A stretch of DNA of 46,566 nt. Origin: Desulfurococcales archaeon. GTDB taxonomy: Archaea > Thermoproteota > Thermoprotei_A > Sulfolobales > Ignicoccaceae. The notes beneath the pieces are model-generated. The model made no database searches. It was not told the origin of the DNA and saw nothing but the letters and a program-made list of their open reading frames with translations. Made by a program: the position numbers and the translations under genes. The DNA lies in contig JALWJF010000077.1 of the NCBI GenBank assembly GCA_027081755.1, forward strand, positions 1-46,566, read 5' to 3'. Within the stretch, counting starts at the first letter, position 1. Each line of letters begins with the position of its first letter. This document shows positions 1 through 9,546 of this stretch, in pieces.

Positions 1-528
1 TCTCGAAGCTTCGGATGCAGTCATGTCCCTTCCGTAGCCCGTCTCAAGCAATACTATTGTGTGGAGGTTGTGTGCGTCGTTTTCCTTTATTACATAGTAT
101 ACGGACTCTGTGAAGTCTATCCCATCCTTTGGGTACATTAAGGTGACTACCCTCCCAAAGCGGTATTGAGAGAGCCCACTCTTACTTCTAGCCGCTTGGA
201 GGGCAGAAATATTGCTATAAACCTTGACGTCGTAGCCCCTCTTCTTCGCTTCAACGACCAATGTTGCATGTGTAGTGGCAGCCATCGGATCGCCAGGAAC
301 TACTACGGCCACTGACTCTGAGAACGTGAACTCACCTTCAAGAACCTCTCTGGTAGCGACCTTAACGTCCGGCCTAACTTTGGATATACATTCCTTCAAT
401 CCTCCTGGGAAGGGACTGGTGTAAACATCTACCCATACCTCATCTACCTTTCGTATTACTTCTTTCGCTCTTTCGTTGAAGTGTTCGCATCTGAGGCCCG
501 CTCCGATGAGCAAGAATACCTTTTGCAT
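1..528 (-). CDS. dphB: Diphthine synthase (tetrapyrrole-methylase family), 3' end truncated by window edge
   Basis: Minus-strand translation MQKVFLLIGAGLRCEHFNERAKEVIRKVDEVWVDVYTSPFPGG...VAVVVPGDPMAATTHATLVVEAKKRGYDVKVYSNISALQAARSKSGLSQYRFGRVVTL matches the DphB pattern (YTS, GDPxxATTH, NxSxxxA, GLxxYxFG). Confidence 0.85.
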   Translation of the reverse strand, partial: MQKVFLLIGAGLRCEHFNERAKEVIRKVDEVWVDVYTSPFPGGLKECISKVRPDVKVATREVLEGEFTFSESVAVVVPGDPMAATTHATLVVEAKKRGYDVKVYSNISALQAARSKSGLSQYRFGRVVTLMYPKDGIDFTESVYYVIKENDAHNLHTIVLLETGYGRDMTASEASR

Positions 529-629
529 ATGTATAACCCCACTAGTACCCCGACTATCGCGCTTATTGAGACAGCAAGAGAGGTGGCTATGAAGAAGACA
601 TAATGAGCCGGACAGAGCTGCTCAACCAT
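456..629 (-). CDS. Small single-TM protein (57 aa), overlapping the 5' end of dphB in another frame
   Basis: MVEQLCPAHYVFFIATSLAVSISAIVGVLVGLYICKRYSCSSERASDANTSTKERKK: one hydrophobic helix followed by a basic tail. Confidence 0.45.
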   Translation of the reverse strand: MVEQLCPAHYVFFIATSLAVSISAIVGVLVGLYICKRYSCSSERASDANTSTKERKK

Positions 630-685
630 TGTCTGGACCCTCTTGCCTCTTATTCAACACCTAAAAATCTCCTTTCGTTGGCTCT

Positions 686-1099
686 GTGGGCGGGAACGTG
701 TCCATAGAGAAGTACTTTGGTCCCGAAAGACTCATAATAACCATAGATGAGGATGCAACCATAGGCGATGCAGTAGAGAGGATGCATGAAAACGGCATAG
801 GGGCTTTGCTTGTGGTTAAGAGAACCGAAGAAGGAACAAAGGCTTCGGGACTGTTGACAGAGAGAGACATAATTGCGGCCATTGCATTAGGTGCAGACCC
901 CAACAGAGCTAAGGTGAAGTATTACATGACCCCTTGGGAAGAGGTAATAACAGTAACTCCTGATACACCGGTAGAGGAAGCGCTGAGAATAATGTTGGAG
1001 AACGGTATAAGGCACTTAGTAGTTGTTGAGGGCGACAACGTGGTTGGAATAATAAGCATGAGAGACTTGTGCACAGTGCTATTCACTACCTCTTCCTGA
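686..1099 (+). CDS. CBS-domain pair protein
   Basis: Two CBS motifs (ENGIGALLVVKR...TERDI; ENGIRHLVVVEGDNVVGIISMRDL). Confidence 0.85.
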   Translation: MGGNVSIEKYFGPERLIITIDEDATIGDAVERMHENGIGALLVVKRTEEGTKASGLLTERDIIAAIALGADPNRAKVKYYMTPWEEVITVTPDTPVEEALRIMLENGIRHLVVVEGDNVVGIISMRDLCTVLFTTSS

Positions 1100-1685
1100 T
1101 CTTTCTTCTCAATCCTCCAAACAGTCTAATTTTCACTCTTACGATATTGATCAGTATACCTATACCTATACCCACGAAAAGGGGTTCGCTGAGTTTAATC
1201 ATTGCCGGCGTTGGTGTATATGGACTCACTAGATCTGTCAAGTAAGCTATGGCGAAGGGTATTAGAAAACCGATAGATGCGGACAAGCCGCCATCATAAA
1301 TTGGTAAGGCAGAAGCGATGACGCTCTGTACGTCCGCGTAGTTTATTTTCACGCTGGCGGGATATCCGTTTAGCAACGGTGAAACCATTACTGCACCCGT
1401 CAATCCCAGTATAGCGAAGGGTAGCATGGTAACTGAGAGTTCAGGGAACAAGAGTAATGCTATAACAAAGGGGCCGTAGGCTAGGAACCTTAACCCATAG
1501 TATGCTCCCAGTCCGGAGAGTAAGGTTAAGCCTATTACCTTCAACCAATCATCGCACTTGATCCTCTCCATTAGGGGGTAGACGACAACTATTAAGAATA
1601 ACAATAGGGCAATATCTCTCAAAGGCATTACTGTGAAGGCTAACGACGTCGCTATTAAGGCGAGGATTGCGGAGGCACGCTCCAA
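1086..1685 (-). CDS. Uncharacterised multi-spanning membrane protein
   Basis: Long hydrophobic ORF, overlapping and co-oriented with the DUF58 gene. Confidence 0.6.
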   Translation of the reverse strand: MERASAILALIATSLAFTVMPLRDIALLLFLIVVVYPLMERIKCDDWLKVIGLTLLSGLGAYYGLRFLAYGPFVIALLLFPELSVTMLPFAILGLTGAVMVSPLLNGYPASVKINYADVQSVIASALPIYDGGLSASIGFLIPFAIAYLTDLVSPYTPTPAMIKLSEPLFVGIGIGILINIVRVKIRLFGGLRRKIRKR

Positions 1686-2626
1686 GGTACTGCCCTCACA
1701 TCTCCCAGCTCCCTTAGGGACTTTTCAAATGCTCGGAATTCATCAACCAATTCATCTCTTACTAGATCTAGGGCTTCAAAGCCTTTGATCCTTGGTATAC
1801 ACGCCGCTGGATTGAGGGCTAAGTAGATGGACGCTTTAGGTATCCTGGAGTTGGGCGCAACTATTGCGATTTCTGAGCCTTCGTCTACTTTCATGAGTCC
1901 CAGCTTGTCCAGATATGAGGATAAGGAAGAAGCCATAGAGTTCACACATTTATTCTTGTTCCAAGGACCAATGGATACGGTATAAGTTTTTATTCCTTCG
2001 TCAAGCACGTACTCTTCCTTTATCCTTTTCAGCTCTTTTACCCTTAATCCTCCAGGACTGTACAAACTCTTCCATATTATTAAGCGAGGCTCATCTCCCG
2101 GACGGTATTCTCTAACGCCCTCAACCTCTGGAGTTGCTAGATAGCCACCCTCGACCTCTATTACTCTTCCCAACCCCAGCGTCTCGATGTCCCACGAGCT
2201 GACAAAGTCAATCAAAGGGACAAAGCCAATACAATTGCATGGCCCTCTTTCTAAGTTAACTAATATGCCTTCCCAAAACACAAACGGGTTCAGGTTGGCA
2301 TCTATTAGGTACTTTACCCTCCCTTTACCCTCTTTTTCTCCACTTAGAGGTTCGGCAGTTGAAACGTCTTGGAGGTTAGCTTCTTTCGGTCCGATAATCT
2401 CAACACTTATTATGTCTTTGTCTTGCCTCACATTCCTCTTTACTTCAACCTCCAAGCTTCTAAAACAGCTAATAGCTTGTATTGCTGATGCCGAAAGTGG
2501 AGCAGCTGACGCCAGTACTGCCTCTAGCCAAGGACTTAAGATTAGTGCCAATCCAGTACCTATTGCAGAAGAGAGCATTAACCTCCTCCACTTAGCGTTC
2601 AGTCCACATCTGAGCGTCGCTTTCAT
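1655..2626 (-). CDS. DUF58-domain membrane protein
   Basis: C-terminal half contains VREYRPGDEPRLIIWKSLYSPGGLRVKE, the DUF58 signature. Confidence 0.7.
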   Translation of the reverse strand: MKATLRCGLNAKWRRLMLSSAIGTGLALILSPWLEAVLASAAPLSASAIQAISCFRSLEVEVKRNVRQDKDIISVEIIGPKEANLQDVSTAEPLSGEKEGKGRVKYLIDANLNPFVFWEGILVNLERGPCNCIGFVPLIDFVSSWDIETLGLGRVIEVEGGYLATPEVEGVREYRPGDEPRLIIWKSLYSPGGLRVKELKRIKEEYVLDEGIKTYTVSIGPWNKNKCVNSMASSLSSYLDKLGLMKVDEGSEIAIVAPNSRIPKASIYLALNPAACIPRIKGFEALDLVRDELVDEFRAFEKSLRELGDVRAVPWSVPPQSSP

Positions 2627-2697
2627 TTATGCGCCCCATTTAACTTAAAAGTAAGATTTTTCAGTAGCTCAGCGTGACCAAAGGGGGACCACAACCT

Positions 2698-2970
2698 ATG
2701 GCAAAGTCCTCTAAGAGTAAGAAATTTAGTGTTCTGGATCATGTATTGGTTCCGAAGCATATAAAGTTAAGCCCGGAAGAAGCGGTAGAAGAACTCAAGA
2801 AATGGGGACTAACTCCCCAAGAGTTACCCTTGATAAAGGATACTGACCCCGCTGCTAGAGAATTGAACGCTAAGCCCGGTGATATAATTAAGATCATACG
2901 TAAGAGTGATAAGGCGGATGAAGTCGTGTTGTTCCGCTTCGTCGTTGCAGGATCAAAGAGTGGGAGGTGA
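2698..2970 (+). CDS. rpoH: DNA-directed RNA polymerase subunit H (Rpb5 homolog)
   Basis: HVLVPKHIKLSPEEAVEELKKWGLTPQELPLIKDTDPAARELNAKPGDIIKIIRKS; immediately upstream of rpoB. Confidence 0.95.
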   Translation: MAKSSKSKKFSVLDHVLVPKHIKLSPEEAVEELKKWGLTPQELPLIKDTDPAARELNAKPGDIIKIIRKSDKADEVVLFRFVVAGSKSGR

Positions 2971-2975
2971 TTGAT

Positions 2976-5900
2976 ATGAGTACTGAACAAAAGGCCCGGT
3001 CCTCATGGCCAACACCCGAAGATAGATGGGTTATAATGAAGTCCTTCTTCGACGAAAAGGGTTTGGTAAGCCAGCAGTTGGAGTCATACAACAAGTTCGT
3101 AACTGAAACGTTACAAATGCTGATAGATGAGCTAGGAGAGGTGGAGCCTGGCGATCACGGTTACAAGGTCGAATTCGGTAAGATTAGATTCGGACCACCT
3201 ATAGTTAGGGACAGTGATGGTATTAACAAAGACGTTACTCCAACCGAGTGTAGGATAAGAGACTTAACCTACGCCGCACCAATTTATGTTTATGCAAAGC
3301 TCAAAGATCCCAGAGGTGAAGTAAAAGACGAAGGAGAAGTAGAAATAGGAATGATACCCATAATGCTAAGATCAGTCCTGGATCCATTGAGCAAAATGAG
3401 TGAAGAAGAGCTAATTGAAAAGGGTGAAGACCCAAGGGATCCGGGAGGCTATTTCATAGTAGATGGAAGCGAAAGGGTGATAGTTTCTCAAGAGGACCTA
3501 GCCCTAAACAAGGTACTCGTAGATAAGGGTGGACCCCAAACTACAATAACCCATACCGCGAAGGTCCTATCGAGCACTCTAGGTTATAGAGTTCAAGTAA
3601 TAGTTGAAAGGCAGAAGGACGGCACTCTCCATGTAATATTCCCTCCATTACCCAGCAAGATCCCATTTGTTGTCCTTATGAGAGCGCTTGGCATAGAGTC
3701 TGACCAAGAGATAGCTTATCTAGTCAGCTTGGATCCGGAGGTTCAACAGGAACTGATACCATCGATAGAACAAGCAGCCCAACTCTCAACCGTTGAGGAT
3801 GCATTGAACTTCATAGGTACTAGAGTAGCTATAGGAATGCCTAAGGACAAAAGAATTGAGAAGGCACAACAAGTATTAGACAATAACTTGCTACCTCACT
3901 TGGGCAGGAACCCCGAAGATAGGATAAAGAAGGCTATATTTTTAGCCCATATGGCTAGGAAACTCTTAGAAGTCTATTTGGAGAAGAGGGAGCCCGACGA
4001 CAAAGACCATTACGCAAACAGAAGGGTGAAGCTTGCCGGAGACATGTTAGCAGCCCTCTTCAGAACGCACTTAAGGGGCTTAGTAAAGGATATGGGCTAC
4101 CAGCTCGAGAGATCCGTAGTTAGAGGTGAGGAGAAACTCAAATTGAAGAACATAATAAGGATAAACTACTTGACCGAAAAAGTGAGGCAAGCTCTGGCTA
4201 CTGGTAACTGGGTGGGCAACAGAACTGGAGTCTCTCAGTTGTTGGACAGGACCAACTGGCTCTCCACGTTAAGCCATCTGAGAAGGGTGGTCTCACCTCT
4301 AGCTAGGAACCAGCCTCACTACGAGGCGAGAGAGCTTCACATGACGCAGTGGGGAAGGATATGTCCGTTCGAGACTCCAGAAGGGCCTAACATCGGTCTA
4401 GTAAAGAATCTAGCATTGAGTGCTTACATATCAGTAGGCGTGCCGGAAGAGGATGTAGAAAAAGTGCTCTACGAGTTAGGCGTAATACCCATTGAGAAAG
4501 TCCTAGAAATGATACGCAACGATGAACCTCTGCCAGATGAGGTAATGACTGGAGCTAGAGTATTCCTAAATGGAAGGCCAATAGGATATTATAAAGATGC
4601 TTACGAACTGGCGGACAAGTTAAGACAATTAAGAAGACAAGGTAAACTGCACTATGAGGTAGGCGTAGGAGTATACGAGAATGACGATGGCACCATAAAG
4701 GAAGTCTATGTAAACACAGACCCCGGCAGAATACTAAGACCCCTATTCGTGGTCGAGAACGGAGAACTCAAGCTCAAGCCTGAACACGTCGAGAAGATAA
4801 AGAAGGGCGAGTGGACTTTCAAGGATTTGCTCATAAGAGGTATAGTAGAGCTAATAGATGCGGACGAAGAGGAGAACGCTCTGATAGCCATAAACCCGGA
4901 GGACATAACGCCTAAGCACACCCACATGGAAGTGTGGGTACCGGCGATCTTCGGCGCCGTTGCCTCAACTATACCCTATCTAGAGCATAACCAGAGCCCA
5001 AGAAACAGCTACCAGAGCGCTATGGCAAAGCAAGCTCTGGGCTTGTATGCAGCAAACTTCATGCTAAGGAGCGACACGAGAGGTTACTTGCTACATCATC
5101 CAGAGAGACCTCTGGTACAGACCAAACACTTAGGTATAATAGGCTATAATGACAGGCCTGCCGGTCAAAATGCAATAGCTGCAATATTAAGCTACACTGG
5201 CTATAACATAGAAGACGCAATAATCATGAACAAATCAAGTATAGACAGAGGCTTCATGAGGGCAACGTTCATAAGGCTTTACCAAGCAGAAGAGCAGAAG
5301 TATCCGGGAGGGCTAGAGGACAGGATAGAGAAGCCGAGACCAGATATGATGTTGAGTGGAATAAGGGAGCCGAAGGCCTATGAAAAGCTAGACGTTGACG
5401 GAATAGTGGAGCCAGAGACCTACGTGGTGGGAGGAGAGGTACTGATAGGAAGGACCTCCCCACCGAGATTTACTGAAGAGTACAAGGAGATGGGAATAAT
5501 TGAGAACAGAAGGAGGGATACTTCAGTAACTGTGAGGCATGGAGAAGAAGGCATCGTTGACAGCGTTGTAGTTACTGAAAACGTAGATGGAATAAAGATG
5601 GTCAAAGTGAAGGTTAGGAGCCTGAGAATACCAGAGATAGGTGATAAGTTCGCTTCGAGACATGGACAGAAAGGAGTAATAGGAATGGTAATACCCCACT
5701 ACGATATGCCTTACAGCGAGTTCGGTATAGTGCCAGACATAATATTGAACCCCCACGCGTTTCCGTCAAGAATGACCCTAGGACAGTTGATAGAGAGCAT
5801 AGCTGCTAAGGCAGCCGCATACAGAGGAAAGGAGGTTGATGCCACACCGTTCTATAAGGAGCCTATAGACAATTTGAGGAAGATCTTGGTCGAGAGGGGC

Positions 5901-6386
5901 TTCCCACCGGACGGAACTGAGGTAATGTTTGACGGAAGGACGGGAGAGATGATCGCCAGACCCGTCTTCATAGGTGTGGTCTTCTACCAGAGGCTGTACC
6001 ACATGGTAGCCGACAAGATCCATGCTAGGGCCAGAGGACCGGTCCAGATCTTAACCAGACAGCCTACTGAGGGTAGAACGAGGAAAGGCGGTCTGAGGTT
6101 CGGAGAAATGGAGAGGGATGTCCTAGTAGCTCACGGCACTTCTCAGCTACTGGTTGAGAGACTCTTAAAGAGCAGTGATGCAACGAAGGTATGGATATGC
6201 GCAAAGTGTGGTCACATAGGCTGGTTTGACGCCAAGAAAGGTAAGCCAGTGTGTCCAATACATGGTGAAAGGGGCGAGATGTACCAAGTAGAAATAAGCT
6301 ATGCGTTCAAACTACTGGTACAAGAGATAATGAGCATGGGTATAGCCATGAGGCTGAAGTTGGGCGACCGCTTCAGCAAGGTGTAA
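2976..6386 (+). CDS. rpoB: DNA-directed RNA polymerase subunit B (unsplit)
   Basis: About 1136 aa RpoB with GQNAIAAILSYTGYNIEDAIIMNK, GDKFASRHGQKGVIG and a C-terminal zinc ribbon (CAKCGHIGW). gggaggtga RBS before ATG at 2976. Confidence 0.98.
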   Translation: MSTEQKARSSWPTPEDRWVIMKSFFDEKGLVSQQLESYNKFVTETLQMLIDELGEVEPGDHGYKVEFGKIRFGPPIVRDSDGINKDVTPTECRIRDLTYAAPIYVYAKLKDPRGEVKDEGEVEIGMIPIMLRSVLDPLSKMSEEELIEKGEDPRDPGGYFIVDGSERVIVSQEDLALNKVLVDKGGPQTTITHTAKVLSSTLGYRVQVIVERQKDGTLHVIFPPLPSKIPFVVLMRALGIESDQEIAYLVSLDPEVQQELIPSIEQAAQLSTVEDALNFIGTRVAIGMPKDKRIEKAQQVLDNNLLPHLGRNPEDRIKKAIFLAHMARKLLEVYLEKREPDDKDHYANRRVKLAGDMLAALFRTHLRGLVKDMGYQLERSVVRGEEKLKLKNIIRINYLTEKVRQALATGNWVGNRTGVSQLLDRTNWLSTLSHLRRVVSPLARNQPHYEARELHMTQWGRICPFETPEGPNIGLVKNLALSAYISVGVPEEDVEKVLYELGVIPIEKVLEMIRNDEPLPDEVMTGARVFLNGRPIGYYKDAYELADKLRQLRRQGKLHYEVGVGVYENDDGTIKEVYVNTDPGRILRPLFVVENGELKLKPEHVEKIKKGEWTFKDLLIRGIVELIDADEEENALIAINPEDITPKHTHMEVWVPAIFGAVASTIPYLEHNQSPRNSYQSAMAKQALGLYAANFMLRSDTRGYLLHHPERPLVQTKHLGIIGYNDRPAGQNAIAAILSYTGYNIEDAIIMNKSSIDRGFMRATFIRLYQAEEQKYPGGLEDRIEKPRPDMMLSGIREPKAYEKLDVDGIVEPETYVVGGEVLIGRTSPPRFTEEYKEMGIIENRRRDTSVTVRHGEEGIVDSVVVTENVDGIKMVKVKVRSLRIPEIGDKFASRHGQKGVIGMVIPHYDMPYSEFGIVPDIILNPHAFPSRMTLGQLIESIAAKAAAYRGKEVDATPFYKEPIDNLRKILVERGFPPDGTEVMFDGRTGEMIARPVFIGVVFYQRLYHMVADKIHARARGPVQILTRQPTEGRTRKGGLRFGEMERDVLVAHGTSQLLVERLLKSSDATKVWICAKCGHIGWFDAKKGKPVCPIHGERGEMYQVEISYAFKLLVQEIMSMGIAMRLKLGDRFSKV

Positions 6387-6388
6387 GT

Positions 6389-6670
6389 ATGAAAAAGACC
6401 TTTCATTTTAGAATGGGCTTGTGTCCGATAGTCCTTTCTTTAGAAGAGATTGATCACGAAGCCCAGAAGAGATATGCACAACTATACGACCCCATAGGAG
6501 ATAAGACCTACACGTTCGAACTGCCCTATCACGTATACTCGTTAGCAGACATAAAGTCCCAACATGAATGTTGGGAAGATGCTTTGGCCGTATTGAAGGT
6601 GGAGTGGAAATGCCCCTATCATGATGAATGCCCTATTGCCAAGAGGAAGGAGAAAGCAACAACTCAATAA
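6389..6670 (+). CDS. Uncharacterised 93-aa Cys/His-containing protein in the rpoB transcription unit
   Basis: Starts 3 nt after the rpoB stop; C-terminal CPYHDEC. Confidence 0.65.
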   Translation: MKKTFHFRMGLCPIVLSLEEIDHEAQKRYAQLYDPIGDKTYTFELPYHVYSLADIKSQHECWEDALAVLKVEWKCPYHDECPIAKRKEKATTQ

Positions 6671-6691
6671 GTCTAGTTCGCATAGTGATTC

Positions 6692-6761
6692 TCGGCCGGG
6701 TATCGGGCGCGCTAGGGAGCCGCAAGGCTCGCGATGGGCGCGCCCATCCGGTGCTCCCTTT
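6692..6761. ncRNA. Candidate GC-rich structured RNA or hairpin element of unknown class
   Basis: Nested complementarity: CCGGGU/AUCCGG, GGGCGCGC/GCGCGCCC and GAGCC-GCAA-GGCUC. Alternative pairing AGGGAGC/GCTCCCT plus the 16-nt palindrome GATGGGCGCGCCCATC. Sits in the gap between convergent genes and is much GC-richer than the surroundings. Confidence 0.4.
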
Positions 6762-7475
6762 CTATCTGAGAAGTTCTCTCAGCGTATGTACAACGATTAT
6801 TCCTTCCGGCATTTCTTTTGGAGGCTCCCTAGTAACCCCCGTCAATACCAGTATCCCTCTAGCACCATTTTCTAAAGCCATCTTCATGTCAGTTTCCATC
6901 TTATCTCCAATGACCACTATATCCTTCTCTCCTTGGGAAGCTACTTGGAAGGCTATCTTGCTGGGCTTACCCACCACTACTGGATCCCTTCCTGAAGAGA
7001 TCCTTATCGCTTCTACTATTGCACCGGCTCCGGGCTTGAGGCCCTCCTCGGTAGGGTATACCTTATCTGTATTTGTCGCTATGAAGAGTTTCCCCTCCCT
7101 CACTAAGTCACTAGCTACCGCTATCTTCTCGTAGGTCACAAATTTATCGAGGCCAACGACGACGGCATCTGCCAAATGTGTCTGCTCTGTAGGATGAACG
7201 CCAGCCAAGGCAAGTTCTTCATATAGCCCGAACGGTCCTCGGGCAAAGGCTCTTTCCACCTTATCCTTTAAGTATTGGGCCGCTATGTAGGCAGAGGTAA
7301 CTACGTCTCCCTCCAGTCCTACTTGTCTCAACCTTTTTGCTATTTCCCACCGAGAAGTCGCCTTGTTCGTCATGAATACCTTTTTACCTTTTAGTTTCTT
7401 TATCGCCTCTACATTTTCCCAAATAAATTCTTTACCTCTCCAAACGACTCCATCCAGATCAATGATCCACAACAT
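6762..7475 (-). CDS. HAD-superfamily phosphatase (NagD/p-nitrophenylphosphatase-like)
   Basis: WIIDLDGVVWRGKE..., MTNKATSR, GKPSKIAF, VVIGDKMETDMKMALENGARGILVLTG. Confidence 0.9.
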   Translation of the reverse strand: MLWIIDLDGVVWRGKEFIWENVEAIKKLKGKKVFMTNKATSRWEIAKRLRQVGLEGDVVTSAYIAAQYLKDKVERAFARGPFGLYEELALAGVHPTEQTHLADAVVVGLDKFVTYEKIAVASDLVREGKLFIATNTDKVYPTEEGLKPGAGAIVEAIRISSGRDPVVVGKPSKIAFQVASQGEKDIVVIGDKMETDMKMALENGARGILVLTGVTREPPKEMPEGIIVVHTLRELLR

Positions 7476-7522
7476 GGTCCCAGCCTAATCTCCCACTCAT
7501 ATACTGCAATATAGATAATAAC

Positions 7523-8353
7523 ATGGGAAGGGTCATGTTAGATCCCACCAGAGAGATAAAATACTTTGCAAAGCTTGGATGGATCAAAGTTATAGACTTA
7601 AACAAGCCTTTGAGAGAAGCCATAGAGATTATGGTTGAAAACGGAATAAGGCATTTGCCAGTAGTTGATGGCGATAAACTGGTAGGCTTTTTGTCGGTTA
7701 AGGATGCCATAGACATACTCGATGCTTACAACGCCAGAGATCTGTTAAGGGAAAAGGTGTCCAGGTTTATGAGCGAGAACGTAATAGCTGCTAGGCCAGA
7801 CGAACCCCTATGGGAAGTCTTGAAGGTTATGGTAGAAGCAGATGTCGGGGCTATGCCGATAGTTGAAGATGATGGAAAAGTCATCGGTGTGTTTACCGAA
7901 AGGGACGTCGTACTCGAGGTTGCCCCAGAGATAGATTGGGGTGATGTAGAGGCTTTGAAGTACGCAACCACAAACGTAAAAGTGATAGAACCAACCACAA
8001 CATTCTCAGACGTAGTCGAGATAATGAAAGAATACAATATAAGGCATTTACCAATAGTTCAAGAAAAAAGCGTAATAGGTATGGTGACAGCGTTAGGCGT
8101 ATTGGACTATGCCATAAAGAACGAGAAAATGCTAGGAAGGGATATAATGGGAGAACCGGCAAGAAGCTTCATGGAAGACTACGTCTATGTAGCTGAGAAT
8201 GCAAAGTTTACTGAAGCACTAGATACTCTAGCGAGATCCCCCAACGATGCAGTACTCTTGCTAGGAGAAGATAAAGAACTAAAGGGGATAATAACTGACA
8301 GAGACGTGCTTAGGTTAACCGCAAATGAGGTCGAGAGGTTACTCAGGCCTTAA
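7523..8353 (+). CDS. Four-CBS-domain protein
   Basis: Repeated CBS motifs (NGIRHLPVVDGDKLVGFLSVKDAI; DVGAMPIVEDDGKVIGVFTERDVV; YNIRHLPIVQEKSVIGMVT; LKGIITDRDVLRL). Confidence 0.9.
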   Translation: MGRVMLDPTREIKYFAKLGWIKVIDLNKPLREAIEIMVENGIRHLPVVDGDKLVGFLSVKDAIDILDAYNARDLLREKVSRFMSENVIAARPDEPLWEVLKVMVEADVGAMPIVEDDGKVIGVFTERDVVLEVAPEIDWGDVEALKYATTNVKVIEPTTTFSDVVEIMKEYNIRHLPIVQEKSVIGMVTALGVLDYAIKNEKMLGRDIMGEPARSFMEDYVYVAENAKFTEALDTLARSPNDAVLLLGEDKELKGIITDRDVLRLTANEVERLLRP

Positions 8354-8361
8354 GTTCATTA

Positions 8362-8390
8362 GTGTCATCCCATTACCTCCAATGGGACAC
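8362..8390 (+). repeat. Inverted repeat/hairpin between the CBS gene and the TrkA-C/PhoU-like gene
   Basis: GTGT-cat-CCCATT-acctcc-AATGGG-ACAC, ending 8 nt before the next ATG. Confidence 0.5.
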
Positions 8391-8397
8391 CTAGGAA

Positions 8398-9546
8398 ATG
8401 CTGGATAGACCTTTTACTATCAAGTATCGCCCTGTTCCCGTTAAAAAGCTACTCATGAAAATGAAAGATGAAGCAAGTCTAGTCCTTGATATGGCATTTT
8501 ATTCATTAATCTATGAGGATAAAGATGTTGCTCAAGAGGTTGAGAGAATAGACGCTGATCTCGATAACAAATTCAATCTACTTTCTATACAACTGATGGT
8601 TGCGGCAAGAGATGTTGAAGATGCAGAAAAGCTCTTACCAGCGCTAAGGATGGGTATGGCCGCAGACTGGGTTTCGGAGGCAGCCTCTGATGTAAGTACA
8701 GTTGTACTTAAGGGATATCCAGTAGATAACGTTGTCAAGGCAGCCCTTGAAATAACTGAAGAGGTATACCTAAGAATAGAAGTTGATAAGAAGTTGTGCG
8801 GGAAGAGTATAAAGGAGCTAAAGGAAGAGTACGGAGCAGTGGACGCCATAGCCCTGAGAAGAGGAGGTGTGCTAATACCAAATCCAGCAGAGGACGCCGT
8901 CCTAGAAGAAGGAGATATAATAATTGTTAGGGGGAACAGAGAAGACATAATGAAAATGGCTGAGAGCTTAGGCCTAAGCTTCGTCATCCCAGACGTCAAC
9001 TTTACGGAAGAAGAACGAGAAGTAGCTACTAGGTTGGCTCTGCTAAAGAATATGGCAGAAATAGCCTTCGACCTAGCTGTCTATTCCTTACTTTATCAAG
9101 ACTATAAGGCTGCTGAAGAGGTACTGGAGATAGAGAGGTTCATGGACGAAGAGTCAACCAAACTCGAACTCGAGATGCTAAAGCTAATAAAGAATAAGTT
9201 GAGTACATACACCTCAACAGTCTTGGTAAGATCGTTGGAAAAAGTCACAGACGCGGCAACGACAATGGCTCAACTTGCCTTGTCTGGCATAGATGTCCAT
9301 CCTATACTAAAAGAAGTAGCCGAAGAAAGCGAAGAGAAGGTAATGGTCCTTTACGTCGTAAAGGACTGTGATATGACTGTGGCGGATATTGAAGAGATCT
9401 TGGATGCAACAGTGTTAGCCATCTACATAGAAAACATGTGGATACCCATGCCAAACAGCTCAACAAAACTGAAGAAGGGCATGAAGCTACTTATTAAGGC
9501 GTTTAGGGAACCGGACAAAATGCCAGAATGTTTGGCAGAGGACTAA
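8398..9546 (+). CDS. TrkA-C (RCK_C) and PhoU-like domain regulatory protein
   Basis: VDKKLCGKSIKELKEEYGAVDAIALRRGGVLIPNPAEDAVLEEGDIIIVRGNRED is RCK_C-like; flanking helical segments are PhoU-like. Confidence 0.75.
   Translation: MLDRPFTIKYRPVPVKKLLMKMKDEASLVLDMAFYSLIYEDKDVAQEVERIDADLDNKFNLLSIQLMVAARDVEDAEKLLPALRMGMAADWVSEAASDVSTVVLKGYPVDNVVKAALEITEEVYLRIEVDKKLCGKSIKELKEEYGAVDAIALRRGGVLIPNPAEDAVLEEGDIIIVRGNREDIMKMAESLGLSFVIPDVNFTEEEREVATRLALLKNMAEIAFDLAVYSLLYQDYKAAEEVLEIERFMDEESTKLELEMLKLIKNKLSTYTSTVLVRSLEKVTDAATTMAQLALSGIDVHPILKEVAEESEEKVMVLYVVKDCDMTVADIEEILDATVLAIYIENMWIPMPNSSTKLKKGMKLLIKAFREPDKMPECLAED

Noticed and set aside
6621-7134. Plus-strand ORFs of 84 and 168 aa across the GC-rich element and HAD gene
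   Set aside because: They run antisense through the conserved HAD phosphatase; no independent support.
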